Counted from the first letter of the stretch, positions 35,208 to 44,008 are shown. The stretch: DNA of 64,000 nt from Phaeobacter sp. 22II1-1F12B (GCF_002210165.1 NZ_AQQP01000018.1:1-64000), one strand, 5' to 3'. The notes: generated from the sequence alone by a model not told the origin. A program made the numbers and translations.

Positions 35208-36977
35208 TCAGACTAGCGGGCCGGGATTGGGCAGGTAATCCTCGCGGATCGCCCGGGCTGCCCAGTAGGCCAGCGCCCCGACGGCGCCGGTCGGGTTGTA
35301 TTGGATGTTCTGCGGAAAGGCGCCCGCGCCCAGCACGAAGACATTGTGCTGCCCCCAAGCCTGGAGATAGCGGTTCACGGCAGAGGTGTTCGGGTCGGTT
35401 CCCATGATCGAGCCGCCGACGTTGTGGGTGGTCTGGTAGGGCCGGATGTCATAGCGTGCGCCTTCGCCCTTGAAGCTGGACTGCCAGCTGTCGGGGTTCA
35501 TCGATTGTGCGATTTCCTCGATTTTTCGCTTCATGAACTGCGTCATGCGGATGTCGTTCGGCTTCCAGTCGAAGGTCATCCGCATCAGCGGTCGTCCGTG
35601 ACGGTCGGTATAAGTCGGGTCGAGGTCGAGATGGCAGTCCCGATACGACAGGCAGGACCCGTGCGAGCCGATGCTCATCGAATGACCATACCACTCGCCG
35701 ATCCCCTGCTTCCACCCGGCGCCCCATTCGGGCGTGCCCTCGGGCAGCGAGATGCCGCGGATCGGCTGGCCATTTGAATTGCCAGCGACGATGTAGCTTC
35801 CGCCGATGAAGCCTTCGGCGCCGAAGTCGATCTGGTTGATGGCGAAGTCGTCGATGGCCATGCCCACGGACCCGGCCCCGGCGAAGGGGTTGAAGTCGAC
35901 ATCGCGGAAGAACATCGTCGTGCCGCCGTTCATCTGGTAGGAATAGTTCTTGCCCGTCACGCCCTCGCCGCTCTGCGGATCGTAGGGCTCGCCGATGCCC
36001 GACAGCAGCATCAGGTGGACATTGTGCAGCTGGTAGGCCGCCAGAATTACCAGATCGGCGGACTGCGTGACCTCTTCCTGCGCCTCTTCGTCCCAGTAGG
36101 TGACTCCGGTGGCGGTCTGACCGTCCGGTGCCAGATCGACGCGCAGCACCTCGGAATTCACCCGGTAGCTGAAGTTCGGATAGCGCTTCAGCGCGTCAAG
36201 GATGCAGGTCTGCGGCGAGGACTTGGAATAGTTGATGCAGCCATACCGTTCGCAGAAGCCGCAGAAATTGCAGGGTCCCAGCTGCATTCCGTATTCGTTC
36301 GTCCACGCCTCTGACGCGTTGGCGGCAGGACGCGGGAAGGGGTGGTAGCCCATGCCGCGTGCGGCCTCGGCGAACAACTTGGCATCCACGGTCTGTTTCA
36401 GCGGGGGCAGGGGGTAATCGCGCGATCGGGGGGCCTCGAACGGGTTGCCCCCCTCGATGATCTTACCGTTGATATTGCCGGCCTGCCCGGAAATCCCGGC
36501 CATGTATTCAAAACGGTCGTAGTAGGGTTCCAGCTCTTCCGCCGTGACGCCCCAGTCCTGGATTGTCATGTCCTCGGGGATGGCCTCGGCACCGAATTCT
36601 TCTTCGACATAGGACCGCAGACGATATTCGTTCTCCATCGGGCGCCATGTCTGGCCGTTCCAGTGGATGCCCGCGCCCCCCACTCCATCGCCTGGCAGAA
36701 ACGACCCCAGCCGCCGCATCGGTTGGGCCACCTCGTCGCCGGTGCGGCGGACCGTGATGGTCGAGTTCTTCGGCCTCTGCATGAAACCGAAGCGGATGCC
36801 GTATTCCAGTTCGTCTATGACCTCGGGATACTTGAAATCCGGCACCGTCGATCGGTCTGGGCCGCGTTCCAGCGCAAGGATCTCCAGTCCCTCGCTGGCC
36901 AGCTCGATCCCCATGATCGCGCCGGTCCAGCCCAGGCCCACGATGACAACGTCTTTCTTCGGATCTGTCCGCGCCAT
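35208..36977 (-). CDS. GMC-type flavin dehydrogenase, large subunit
   Basis: The protein has 589 residues. The FAD-binding Rossmann motif is DVVIVGLGWTGAIMGIELAS near residue 10, and the C-terminal GMC region has THNVGGSIMGTDPNTSAVN and FPQNIQYNPTGAVGALAYW. It matches the large subunit of membrane gluconate 2-dehydrogenase and related alcohol/sorbitol dehydrogenases. No signal peptide is present, so export would ride on the Tat signal of the small subunit encoded upstream (3-bp gap). The sugar or alcohol substrate is unknown. Confidence 0.9.
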   Translation of the reverse strand: MARTDPKKDVVIVGLGWTGAIMGIELASEGLEILALERGPDRSTVPDFKYPEVIDELEYGIRFGFMQRPKNSTITVRRTGDEVAQPMRRLGSFLPGDGVGGAGIHWNGQTWRPMENEYRLRSYVEEEFGAEAIPEDMTIQDWGVTAEELEPYYDRFEYMAGISGQAGNINGKIIEGGNPFEAPRSRDYPLPPLKQTVDAKLFAEAARGMGYHPFPRPAANASEAWTNEYGMQLGPCNFCGFCERYGCINYSKSSPQTCILDALKRYPNFSYRVNSEVLRVDLAPDGQTATGVTYWDEEAQEEVTQSADLVILAAYQLHNVHLMLLSGIGEPYDPQSGEGVTGKNYSYQMNGGTTMFFRDVDFNPFAGAGSVGMAIDDFAINQIDFGAEGFIGGSYIVAGNSNGQPIRGISLPEGTPEWGAGWKQGIGEWYGHSMSIGSHGSCLSYRDCHLDLDPTYTDRHGRPLMRMTFDWKPNDIRMTQFMKRKIEEIAQSMNPDSWQSSFKGEGARYDIRPYQTTHNVGGSIMGTDPNTSAVNRYLQAWGQHNVFVLGAGAFPQNIQYNPTGAVGALAYWAARAIREDYLPNPGPLV

Positions 36978-36980
36978 GTC

Positions 36981-37673
36981 TCAGGCCCTCTCGCCAGCGA
37001 TATCGACAGGACCCAGGGGATATGCCTCGTCCCGGCCGGCCCATTCGTGAAAATTCGCTCGCGCGCCGGGGAACCCGATATAAACCCAAGCCTGCATCCC
37101 GGCGTTGCCGCCGTGTCGGGGATCGGCGAAGTAGCCTTCCTTGGTGTTCTGCAGAAGCAGCGTCCAGAATTCGCGCAGCTCGGGCTTCAACCCGACCTCG
37201 TCATCGGCCAGTGCCTGAAGCGCGGCGTCCTGCGCGTCGGGGTCCAGATCACCCAAGGCGGCCCCCTGTTCCGAGCGACACCAAGCGTCGAAGGCGGCGA
37301 TGCCCTGGCGGTAGATCTCGGCCGGGGTCAGCGGCGATTGCGTGCCAAGGTTCATGTCGGCTTCGGGCGCAAAGGGGCCTTCCATGTAAAGATCGCTGGC
37401 CGCCCCGAAATCACCCGCAAGCTGGCGGTCGATGAAAACCGGCACGCGGGCCTCGATCGCGCCGGGGCCGTCGCCGTCAGAGGGGATAATCCGCGCCACG
37501 GCGGCCATGACAAAGGCCCATTCGGCCGCGGTCAGGTAGACTGGTTCGTATTGGTCCAGCGTCGGCTGGTTCCGCTGCGCCAGTGCCGGTTCGCTGAGGG
37601 CGCTCAACGCGGCTGCCGCCGCGGACCCGCCCAGGAAGGCACGGCGAGAAGTTTGAAGGAATTTCGGTGTCAT
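36981..37673 (-). CDS. Gluconate 2-dehydrogenase subunit 3 family protein (Tat signal)
   Basis: The protein has 230 residues. The N-terminus TSRRAFLGGSAAAAALSAL is a twin-arginine signal (S-R-R-x-F-L), followed by an Ala-rich hydrophobic part and a cleavage site near LA. The rest is the gluconate 2-dehydrogenase gamma-chain type, including AEWAFVMAAVARIIPSDGDGPGA. It is the first gene of the operon with the GMC subunit and the triheme cytochrome. An EcfG-type site with 18-base spacing lies 142 bp upstream at 37815-37840, which suggests stress or stationary-phase induction. Confidence 0.88.
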   Translation of the reverse strand: MTPKFLQTSRRAFLGGSAAAAALSALSEPALAQRNQPTLDQYEPVYLTAAEWAFVMAAVARIIPSDGDGPGAIEARVPVFIDRQLAGDFGAASDLYMEGPFAPEADMNLGTQSPLTPAEIYRQGIAAFDAWCRSEQGAALGDLDPDAQDAALQALADDEVGLKPELREFWTLLLQNTKEGYFADPRHGGNAGMQAWVYIGFPGARANFHEWAGRDEAYPLGPVDIAGERA

Positions 37674-37814
37674 TTCGGCTTGCTCCGGTCTGGCGTGCTG
37701 CGTCTGTCGGTCTCACAGTCTCGACAGCGGCGGTGCACGATCGCCGTGGCAGGGCCGGATGGCGGGGCAGAGGCGCACGAAATGTCTGATGGGTCAAATT
37801 CTCCTCAGGACGAT

Positions 37815-37840
37815 AACGGGCCGGCTTGCCCTTCTGTTCC
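37815..37840 (-). promoter_or_regulatory. EcfG-type promoter, GGAAC-N18-GTT
   Basis: On the minus strand GGAAC (37840-37836), an 18-base spacer ending in C, then GTT (37817-37815). It lies between the aldehyde oxidoreductase operon end and the dehydrogenase operon start, 142 bp from the latter. Confidence 0.6.
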
Positions 37841-37879
37841 TTGGGGCGCCGAAAAGCTGCCGGAACCCGCCCTTGCAGA

Positions 37880-40069
37880 TCATGTCAGCCCGGACAGGAT
37901 CCGGTCAGGCGTCGCGGGAAGGTCGCGGATTCTGACGCCGCAGGCGTGGTGGATCGCGTTCAGGATCGCTGACCCCGAACCGCAGATGCCCAGTTCGCCG
38001 ATGCCCTTGGCCGCCAGCGGTCCGGCCCATGGGTCGAGATCCTCCAGCAGGTGGACATCCAGATGCGGCACATCGGCGTTAACGGGCACGTGATACTCGG
38101 CCAGGTCGCGGTTGACGATGTGACCGTCGCGCCGGTCGTGCGCCATTCCCTCGGTGAGCGCCAGGCCAAGGCCCCAAGTCATGCCACCCTGCGCCTGCGA
38201 GCGGGCAGTGCGCTGGTTCAGCACGCGACCCACGGCAAAGGTGCCCTGCAGTCGGCGCACGCGCACTTCGCCAGTGACATCGTTTACGGCAACTTCCGAA
38301 AACACCGCTCCCCAAGTTGCCTGGCGCACCTTCTCCAGCGCCTCGCCGGGTTCCAGTTTGCCCCGACCGGACAGCGGCTCGCCGGCCAGCACTTCGGGCA
38401 GGGAACGGCGGTCGTTTCCGCAGGCGGCATGGCCGTCGGAAAGCGTCAGTTCCTGAGCGTCGCAGCCCATGCGCCCAGCGATCTCGCGGCGGATTTCCTC
38501 ACAGGCAAGCCAGACGGCCGTGCCAGTCGAGGCCGCCCCGAAAGACCCGCCCGAGCCGGAGCCCGCCGGCAGATCAGTGTCGCCGAGGCAAACGTCAACA
38601 TCGTCCACCGCCAGCCCCAGTCCCTCCGCAGCAATCTGGCCGAGGATCGAGTAGGTGCCCGTTCCGATGTCGGTCATATCCGTTTCCACCACGGCGCGCC
38701 CTTCAGGGGTCAGCCGGACCCGGGCCTCGGCGGGCATCACCATGTTGACGCGGACCGCCGCGGCCATGCCCGTGCCGATCCACCACTCGCCCTCGCGCCG
38801 TTGGCGCGGCTCTGCAGGTCGGTCGTCCCAGCCAAAACTGTCGCGGCCTTTGGTCAGGCAATCCGCCAGGCGGTGCGAAGAGAAGGGCCGGTCGCTGCCC
38901 GGTTCGGCCTCGGGCAGGTTGCGCAGGCGGAGTTTGACCGGGTCGATCCCGCACTTTCCGGCAAGTTCGTCCATGGCGACTTCGAAAACGGTGACACCTA
39001 CGGCCTCTCCAGGCGCGCGGACCGATCCGGCGGCGGGGCGATTCAGACGGACGAGATCACTGCGCAGCAGCCGGTTCGGCGCGGCATAGGCGAAGTAGCT
39101 GCCCTGCAGCACCGGTTCCGAAAATTCCTCGCCCGGCAGGTTGGATACGCGGGCTTCGTGGCCAAGGCCGGTGAGCCTGCCATCGCGTCCCGCGGCGAGG
39201 CGGATGCGTTGTCGCGTCTCGGAACGCCGGGTGTTGACCTCGAAGACCTGCCGACGGTGCTGAACCACCCGCACCGGCTGGCCCAGTTCGCGCGCAGCAA
39301 GCGCCGCGGCGACGCAATCCGCCGAAATCCCGAGCTTGGAACCGAAGCCGCCGCCGACGAATGGCGCGCGCAAGCGGACCTTTTCCGGCTCGATGCCCAG
39401 GCTATCGGCCAGTTCGAGGCGATTATAACGCAGCATCTGCAGCGAGCCGTGCAGGGTGAGACGGTCCCCGTGCCACTCTGCCACAGCGGCGTGCGGCTCC
39501 ATCGGGGCCGAGGTGAGGGCGGGGGTGGTGTAGGTCTCGTCGACGAAAACCTCAGCATCGGAAAAGGCGGTCGCGGGCTCTCCGGTGATCGCCTCTTCCT
39601 GCATGTCGTCATCCACTTCACCGTTCTCCGGTAAAACGGGCAGGCTGGCCCCTTCGCAGGATATCTGGAGCCGGTTGGCGGCGTGCCAGGCGGTCTCGAA
39701 GTTTTCGGCCACGACGAGGGCTACGGGTTGGCCGACATACTCAGCCTTGCTCACGCCCTGCACCGGGGCCTCGCCCGCGGTGCCCTGAGCCGCATTGCGG
39801 ATCATGCGTTCGTCCTGCAGCACCAGCCGGACGCCCGGTATCGTCCCAACGTCCTCGGCGTTCGATAATCGCACGGCGCCAGTCCCGGGCGCGCGTTTCA
39901 GGACGCCATGCAGCAGCCCCTTCGGCCGGTACTCGGCGGCATAGCAGGCGCTCCCGGTCACCTTGTCGCGCCCGTCGCGCCGCTCCATATCGGCACCGAG
40001 CGGACCGCCCTGCGACGGTTTCGTCAACTCTTCGTTCTCCGGGCCGTCGATCTGGTAGTCGAGTGTCAT
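37880..40069 (-). CDS. Molybdopterin-binding subunit of xanthine-oxidase-family aldehyde oxidoreductase
   Basis: The protein has 729 residues and is the catalytic subunit. The Mo-cofactor-binding region includes APFVGGGFGSKLG, VRAPGEAVGVTVFE and SGGSFGAASTGTAVW, and the catalytic Glu lies in AKGIGELGICGSG near the C-terminus. It is shorter than xanthine dehydrogenases and matches the PaoC/YagR type of aldehyde oxidoreductase. The start overlaps the FAD subunit stop (ATGA). No maturation chaperone gene (XdhC/PaoD) follows, so it must be elsewhere. It would oxidise aldehydes to acids. Confidence 0.9.
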   Translation of the reverse strand: MTLDYQIDGPENEELTKPSQGGPLGADMERRDGRDKVTGSACYAAEYRPKGLLHGVLKRAPGTGAVRLSNAEDVGTIPGVRLVLQDERMIRNAAQGTAGEAPVQGVSKAEYVGQPVALVVAENFETAWHAANRLQISCEGASLPVLPENGEVDDDMQEEAITGEPATAFSDAEVFVDETYTTPALTSAPMEPHAAVAEWHGDRLTLHGSLQMLRYNRLELADSLGIEPEKVRLRAPFVGGGFGSKLGISADCVAAALAARELGQPVRVVQHRRQVFEVNTRRSETRQRIRLAAGRDGRLTGLGHEARVSNLPGEEFSEPVLQGSYFAYAAPNRLLRSDLVRLNRPAAGSVRAPGEAVGVTVFEVAMDELAGKCGIDPVKLRLRNLPEAEPGSDRPFSSHRLADCLTKGRDSFGWDDRPAEPRQRREGEWWIGTGMAAAVRVNMVMPAEARVRLTPEGRAVVETDMTDIGTGTYSILGQIAAEGLGLAVDDVDVCLGDTDLPAGSGSGGSFGAASTGTAVWLACEEIRREIAGRMGCDAQELTLSDGHAACGNDRRSLPEVLAGEPLSGRGKLEPGEALEKVRQATWGAVFSEVAVNDVTGEVRVRRLQGTFAVGRVLNQRTARSQAQGGMTWGLGLALTEGMAHDRRDGHIVNRDLAEYHVPVNADVPHLDVHLLEDLDPWAGPLAAKGIGELGICGSGSAILNAIHHACGVRIRDLPATPDRILSGLT

Positions 40070-41037
40070 TGTGTTGCCTCCGTCAGCACCGCCTTGAGGA
40101 CCCGCTGGGCCAGCGGTTTCTTGAATTCCAGCCCTTCGCGCAGCTCGGCCTCCTTCATCAGCACCTCGCCGGCCTTGTCGAAGAGCGCATTCGACGGCGC
40201 CTCGCCGGTCAGCAGCGCCTCGATCTCTTCATTGCGCCAGGGCATTGTCCCCAGCCCGCCGAACGCGAGGGAGGCACTGACGATCTTGCCGTTTTCCATC
40301 CGCAGCACGGCGGCGGTAGAGACCAGAGCAAAGGCGTAGGAGGCGCGGTCGCGCACCTTGCGATAGACTTGGCGATCACCGGCAGGTACGGGCAGATGGA
40401 CGCCGGTGATGAGCTCGCCGGGTGTAAGTGTGGTCTCGATATGCGGCGTGTCTCCGGGCAGGCGGTAGAACTCGACCAGCGCAGTCGTGCGGGTGCCGCC
40501 GCCCGCGTCGCGGACAATTACCTCTGCATCCAGCGCCCGCATCGCCACGGCCATGTCGCTGGGATGCAGCGCGATGCAATGATCGGAGGTGCCGAGCACA
40601 GCGTGGTTGCGCAGCTCCCCGCCGATCGCCGCGCAGCCCGAACCGGGCACACGCTTGTTACATGGCGCGTCGATGTCCTGGAAATAGGGGCAACGGGTGC
40701 GCTGCAGCAGGTTGCCGGCGGTGGTCGCGCGATTGCGAAGCTGCGGCGAAGCGCCAGCCAGCAAGGCCCGGGACAGGACCGACCAGTTGCGGCGGATGCG
40801 CGCATCGTCGGCGAGATCGGAATTGCGCACGGTGGCCCCGATTCTTATGCCGCCGCTTACCTCATCGATCTGATCGAGGCCAAGACGATTGATGTCGACC
40901 AGCTGATCGGGGGTCATGACCTCCAGCTTCATCAGGTCGAGAAGGTTGGTGCCGCCGCCGATGAAGGCGGCCTCCTCGTCGGCGAGATTCAGGGCGTCAT
41001 TGGACGTCTCGGGACGGTGATAGTCGAACGGTCTCAT
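40066..41037 (-). CDS. FAD subunit of aldehyde oxidoreductase, PaoB-like
   Basis: The protein has 323 residues from ATG 41037, overlapping the 2Fe-2S subunit stop. EAAFIGGGTNLLDLMKLEV near residue 25 is the FAD pyrophosphate loop. A cysteine-rich insert at about 120-145 (RTRCPYF, then APCNKR and GSGCAAIGG) resembles the extra iron-sulfur site that distinguishes PaoB/YagS from ordinary xanthine dehydrogenase FAD subunits; this supports the PaoABC-like assignment. It passes electrons from the iron-sulfur subunit to the final acceptor. Confidence 0.88.
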   Translation of the reverse strand: MRPFDYHRPETSNDALNLADEEAAFIGGGTNLLDLMKLEVMTPDQLVDINRLGLDQIDEVSGGIRIGATVRNSDLADDARIRRNWSVLSRALLAGASPQLRNRATTAGNLLQRTRCPYFQDIDAPCNKRVPGSGCAAIGGELRNHAVLGTSDHCIALHPSDMAVAMRALDAEVIVRDAGGGTRTTALVEFYRLPGDTPHIETTLTPGELITGVHLPVPAGDRQVYRKVRDRASYAFALVSTAAVLRMENGKIVSASLAFGGLGTMPWRNEEIEALLTGEAPSNALFDKAGEVLMKEAELREGLEFKKPLAQRVLKAVLTEATQ

Positions 41038-41534
41038 TCGGCCGCCACCTTCTCGATGGCCGCCACGATGCCGGAGTAGCACGCGCAACGACAGAGGTTG
41101 CCGCTCATGCGCTCGGTGATCTCGTCGCGGGTCAGCCGGGTCGTGCCTTCAAGGTCTTCGGTCACGTGGCTGGCGCGCCCCGCCCGCGCTTCCTCCAGCA
41201 TGGCGGTGGCCGAGCAGAGCTGGCCGGGGGTGCAGTAGCCGCATTGCATGCCATCGTGGTCGAGGAAGGCCTGTTGCATGGCCGAAAGGGTCTTGCCTTC
41301 GGCCAGCCCTTCGACGGTCACAATCTCGGCGTCGGCGTGCATGACGGCGAGGGTGAGACAGGCGTTGATGCGCCGCCCGTCCGCGATGACGGTGCAGGCG
41401 CCGCATTGGCCATGGTCACACCCTTTTTTCGCGCCGGTCAGTCCGATGTGTTCGCGCAGGGCGTCGAGCAGGGTCACCCGCGGGTCCAGATCGAGCTGGT
41501 GGCGGGTGCCGTTCACGGTGAGTGTGGTTTGCAT
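41034..41534 (-). CDS. 2Fe-2S subunit of aldehyde oxidoreductase
   Basis: The protein has 166 residues. The plant-type 2Fe-2S domain shows KKGCDHGQCGACTV followed by a fourth Cys in RINACLTL; the second, helical cluster domain shows QCGYCTPGQ and LCRCACYSGI. Unlike E. coli PaoA there is no Tat signal (it starts MQTTLTVNGTRHQLDLD), so the complex should stay in the cytoplasm. It is the first gene of the three-gene operon, with an EcfG-type promoter 130 bp upstream. Confidence 0.92.
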   Translation of the reverse strand: MQTTLTVNGTRHQLDLDPRVTLLDALREHIGLTGAKKGCDHGQCGACTVIADGRRINACLTLAVMHADAEIVTVEGLAEGKTLSAMQQAFLDHDGMQCGYCTPGQLCSATAMLEEARAGRASHVTEDLEGTTRLTRDEITERMSGNLCRCACYSGIVAAIEKVAAE

Positions 41535-41663
41535 CGGTATTCCTTGCTGTCGGAGCCACCAGCGCGAGGGCGCGGGGCAGGGATGGCGCGAAGAGCCGCC
41601 GCGTGGAAAGGCCGCGAGGCCGGTGAGACACAGCGCTTTGATGTGTCGTGGTTGTGATGGAAT

Positions 41664-41688
41664 AACAGGTGCGAGAGCGATTTGTTCC
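41664..41688 (-). promoter_or_regulatory. EcfG-type promoter, GGAAC-N17-GTT
   Basis: On the minus strand GGAAC (41688-41684), 17 bases, GTT (41666-41664). It lies 130 bp before the aldehyde oxidoreductase operon. Confidence 0.65.
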
Positions 41689-42077
41689 CCTTGATGCCTC
41701 AGACAGAGCGCTCCGGCGACGTGCGAAGACGGAGATCAGGCAATCGCACGAACCGGGTGGCCCTCTGCCGAAAGGTGGCGAACGATGCGACTGCCAGGAA
41801 TTTGAGTGCCGCCACAGATCTTCAAGAGGACCATCTCCGCGCCCGCGCCCGCGCCCGCTCACGCGGCCTTGCGGTTGACGAGTTCGAGGGGATTGCGGCT
41901 CTGCTCTGGGTCAGTTCTGCTATGGGTCAGTGCCAAGACCCTGACAGGACCTCATTCCCTGACGCCGCTCAAACGACGCCTCCTGAACCACGCATCTGCA
42001 GGGTTCGTGGTTGCCGCTGCGATGTCGTTCGCGCGGTCCGGAAGATCTACATCAGTCTGAGCGCGACCTGATCCAGG
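41689..42077. other. Intergenic region without a recognised gene
   Basis: Open frames on the plus strand are Arg/Pro-rich and lack ribosome binding sites or domains. Nothing else is seen between the aldehyde oxidoreductase promoter and the DUF3008 gene end. Confidence 0.5.
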
Positions 42078-42260
42078 TCAGCCCTTGTGCTCGGGCTTTC
42101 CTTTCCGGTCGCTTTCCGCGAAGTCTTCAAGCTGATTTTCTGACATGGAGTCATACATCTCGCGGGCTGCACCCGTCAGCTCGCTTTTCTTCATTTCACC
42201 CCGTTTCGCGGCAAGGGCGGCCCCTGCGGCCTTTTGCTGAGCTTTCGATTTTGCAGGCAT
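42078..42260 (-). CDS. DUF3008-family small protein
   Basis: The protein has 60 residues and begins MPAKSKAQQKAAGAALAAKR, the hallmark of DUF3008. It continues with KKSELTGAAREMYDSMSENQLEDFAES and a Lys/Gly/His-rich end. It is highly charged and probably disordered or DNA/RNA-contacting. The family is widespread in alphaproteobacteria and often stress-induced, but its function is unknown. No clean EcfG site is seen in the 206 bp upstream. Confidence 0.85.
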   Translation of the reverse strand: MPAKSKAQQKAAGAALAAKRGEMKKSELTGAAREMYDSMSENQLEDFAESDRKGKPEHKG

Positions 42261-42466
42261 GGTGGTTCATCCTCATCTGTGTTTTTGGGGGGCGCGAGAA
42301 TGTTTCCCGCCCGCGAGTTGTCGCCGGTTCGGCGCGATCAGCTCTGTTTAGCGGGTCATGGTCCGCCCGCGGATGGTTCTCCAGTGTCCCGGTTCGCCGG
42401 GGACGAGGAGAGAGACAACGCCGCCTCCGCGCACAGGAATGCACGTGGAGGCAGCGGCGTCGCCGA

Positions 42467-42874
42467 TCAATTGGATATCTGCTCGAGAGCGACGCCGGCG
42501 GCGGATGGATCTCCGTCGGTGGAGAGGTCGCCGAGCGACACGATGCCCACCAATCGCTTGTCGCGATCAACCACCGGCATGCGGCGAACCTGGCTCTCAC
42601 CCATGTTGCGCGCGACCTCGGCGACTTCCTGATCGTCGAATACGTAGAGCACGTCGCGCGACATGACCTCGCCGACCGCCGCGTTGGTCGATTTCCCCTG
42701 TGCGATGCCGCTGATGACGATATCGCGATCGGTAATTGTCCCGACCAAACGGTCATCCTCCCCAACGGGCACGAAGCCGATTTCGATACGCCGCATGATC
42801 TCGGCAGCGTCCTTGAGCGATTGATCCGGGGTCAGCGTAACCGTGTGCGGTGTCATGACTTCGTTGACCTGCAT
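42467..42874 (-). CDS. CBS-domain protein
   Basis: The protein has 135 residues from ATG 42874, which has a strong GGAGG; the longer open frame upstream crosses the promoter. Two CBS motifs form one Bateman module: VNEVMTPHTVTLTPDQSLKD with GFVPVGEDDRLVGTITDRDI, then VGEVMSRDVLYVFDDQEVAE with RRMPVVDRDKRLVGIVSLGD. Such stand-alone pairs bind adenosyl ligands such as AMP or ATP and often act as energy or stress sensors. It has its own EcfG-type promoter at 42928-42952. Confidence 0.92.
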   Translation of the reverse strand: MQVNEVMTPHTVTLTPDQSLKDAAEIMRRIEIGFVPVGEDDRLVGTITDRDIVISGIAQGKSTNAAVGEVMSRDVLYVFDDQEVAEVARNMGESQVRRMPVVDRDKRLVGIVSLGDLSTDGDPSAAGVALEQISN

Positions 42875-42927
42875 GGTGTCCTCCTTCGGTTGCAGTTGCG
42901 GAATATCGGTCCGCATCCGCATCAAAG

Positions 42928-42952
42928 AACAGGCCGGTGTTGCAAATGTTCC
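42928..42952 (-). promoter_or_regulatory. EcfG-type promoter, GGAAC-N17-GTT
   Basis: On the minus strand GGAAC (42952-42948), 17 bases, GTT (42930-42928). It lies 54 bp before the CBS gene. Confidence 0.75.
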
Positions 42953-43117
42953 CGAGCCGATTTCAGCAAGTCTCGTTGCATCGGGTGATAGCCCAGAAGC
43001 GGCGACAATCATGACGCCACACGGTGGGCAGGTCGCGTTCTTGCTGACGGCGCCTCATTTGCTCTCGATATTTCTTCGGGAGACGACGCGCTTCGGGACC
43101 TTGGACTGGGCGTCGGA

Positions 43118-43312
43118 TCAATATGTGCCGGGCGGGTCGCTGGCGGGAAAGGATTCATCCGCCGTCTCGTCTACCATATCCCACTGTCTGGGCGGGTTGC
43201 GCATCTGGGCGGGTCCCGCGTCCCGCACTTGCGGCTGCGGTGACGGGCGGCTGTATTGCCACGCCCGATAGGCGAGGACTCCGGCTGTGGCGCCGATAAG
43301 AAGTCTGAACAT
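43118..43312 (-). CDS. Small membrane-anchored protein with SFPASDPP motif
   Basis: The protein has 64 residues from ATG 43312 behind AAAGGAA. A short N-terminal hydrophobic segment (MFRLLIGATAGVLAYRAW) is followed by a hydrophilic Pro-rich part and the C-terminal ETADESFPASDPPGTY. That acidic SFPASDPP ending recurs in many small alphaproteobacterial proteins of unknown role. An EcfG-type promoter lies 88 bp upstream, back to back with that of the DUF892 gene. Confidence 0.75.
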   Translation of the reverse strand: MFRLLIGATAGVLAYRAWQYSRPSPQPQVRDAGPAQMRNPPRQWDMVDETADESFPASDPPGTY

Positions 43313-43399
43313 TTTGTTCCTTTCCATTCCCTTGGCAGCGGATTCTGGCGGCCCTTGCTGTAGCGGGCGATGAGCTGTCGCGGCCGATGACGATAGGAG

Positions 43400-43424
43400 A
43401 ACAACCATTCGGTTTGAATGTTCC
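43400..43424 (-). promoter_or_regulatory. EcfG-type promoter, GGAAC-N17-GTT (leftward)
   Basis: On the minus strand GGAAC (43424-43420), 17 bases, GTT (43402-43400). It drives the SFPASDPP protein gene and is separated by only 22 bp from the rightward site. Confidence 0.75.
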
Positions 43425-43446
43425 GCGTCAGGAGACGCGGAGAGCT

Positions 43447-43471
43447 GGAACAATGTCAGTCGTGCCCTGTT
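43447..43471 (+). promoter_or_regulatory. EcfG-type promoter, GGAAC-N17-GTT (rightward)
   Basis: GGAAC 43447-43451, 17 bases, GTT 43469-43471. It lies 37 bp before the DUF892 gene, which also has a good AAAGGAG. Confidence 0.8.
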
Positions 43472-43507
43472 TAAGCGACATCTTCACTCAACGCAAAGGA
43501 GCGCAAA

Positions 43508-44008
43508 ATGGCACTGTTTTCCAAAGATATCGAAACTCTCGAAGACCTATACCTGCATATGGTTCGAGACATCTACTACGCGGAGAAGCAGATCGAGAAA
43601 TCTCTGCCTGACATGATCGAGAAGGCGCGCAATCCCGATCTGAAGAAAGGTTTCGAGGGGCATCTCGAAGAAACCCACGGCCATGTGGAACGGCTGGAAG
43701 AGGTGTTCCGTCTTATCGGCGAGGAGCCGAAGGGCACCACTTGTCCGGCAATCGACGGGATCATCAAGGAAGCCAACGACGTGGCCGGCGACATCGCCGA
43801 CCAGAACGTGCTGGACGCCGCTCTGGCTGCCGCCGCGCAGGCGGTGGAGCACTACGAGATGACCCGCTACGGGACGCTCATCGCATGGTCTGAAGAGCTT
43901 GGGAGATCAGAGTGTGCCGGGATCTTCAAAAAGACCCTTGAGGAAGAGAAGGCCGCGGACGAGAAGCTCACCAAGGTTGCGGAGATGCGGCTGAACCAGG
44001 CTGCCTGA
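43508..44008 (+). CDS. DUF892 (YciE/YciF-like ferritin-like) protein
   Basis: The protein has 166 residues. A four-helix bundle of the ferritin-like DUF892 family is read from IETLEDLYLHMVRDIYYAEK near the start, through GHLEETHGHVERLEEVF, to AAAQAVEHYEMTRYGTLIAW and LEEEKAADEKLTK. The Glu and His residues of the putative di-metal site recur at the ExxH positions. Family members are induced by general stress; their reaction is not settled. It has its own EcfG-type promoter and a strong hairpin downstream. Confidence 0.9.
   Translation: MALFSKDIETLEDLYLHMVRDIYYAEKQIEKSLPDMIEKARNPDLKKGFEGHLEETHGHVERLEEVFRLIGEEPKGTTCPAIDGIIKEANDVAGDIADQNVLDAALAAAAQAVEHYEMTRYGTLIAWSEELGRSECAGIFKKTLEEEKAADEKLTKVAEMRLNQAA

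Noticed and set aside
42260-42466. Possible EcfG site before the DUF3008 gene
   Set aside because: Only GGAAAC-type matches were found; spacing and bases do not fit.
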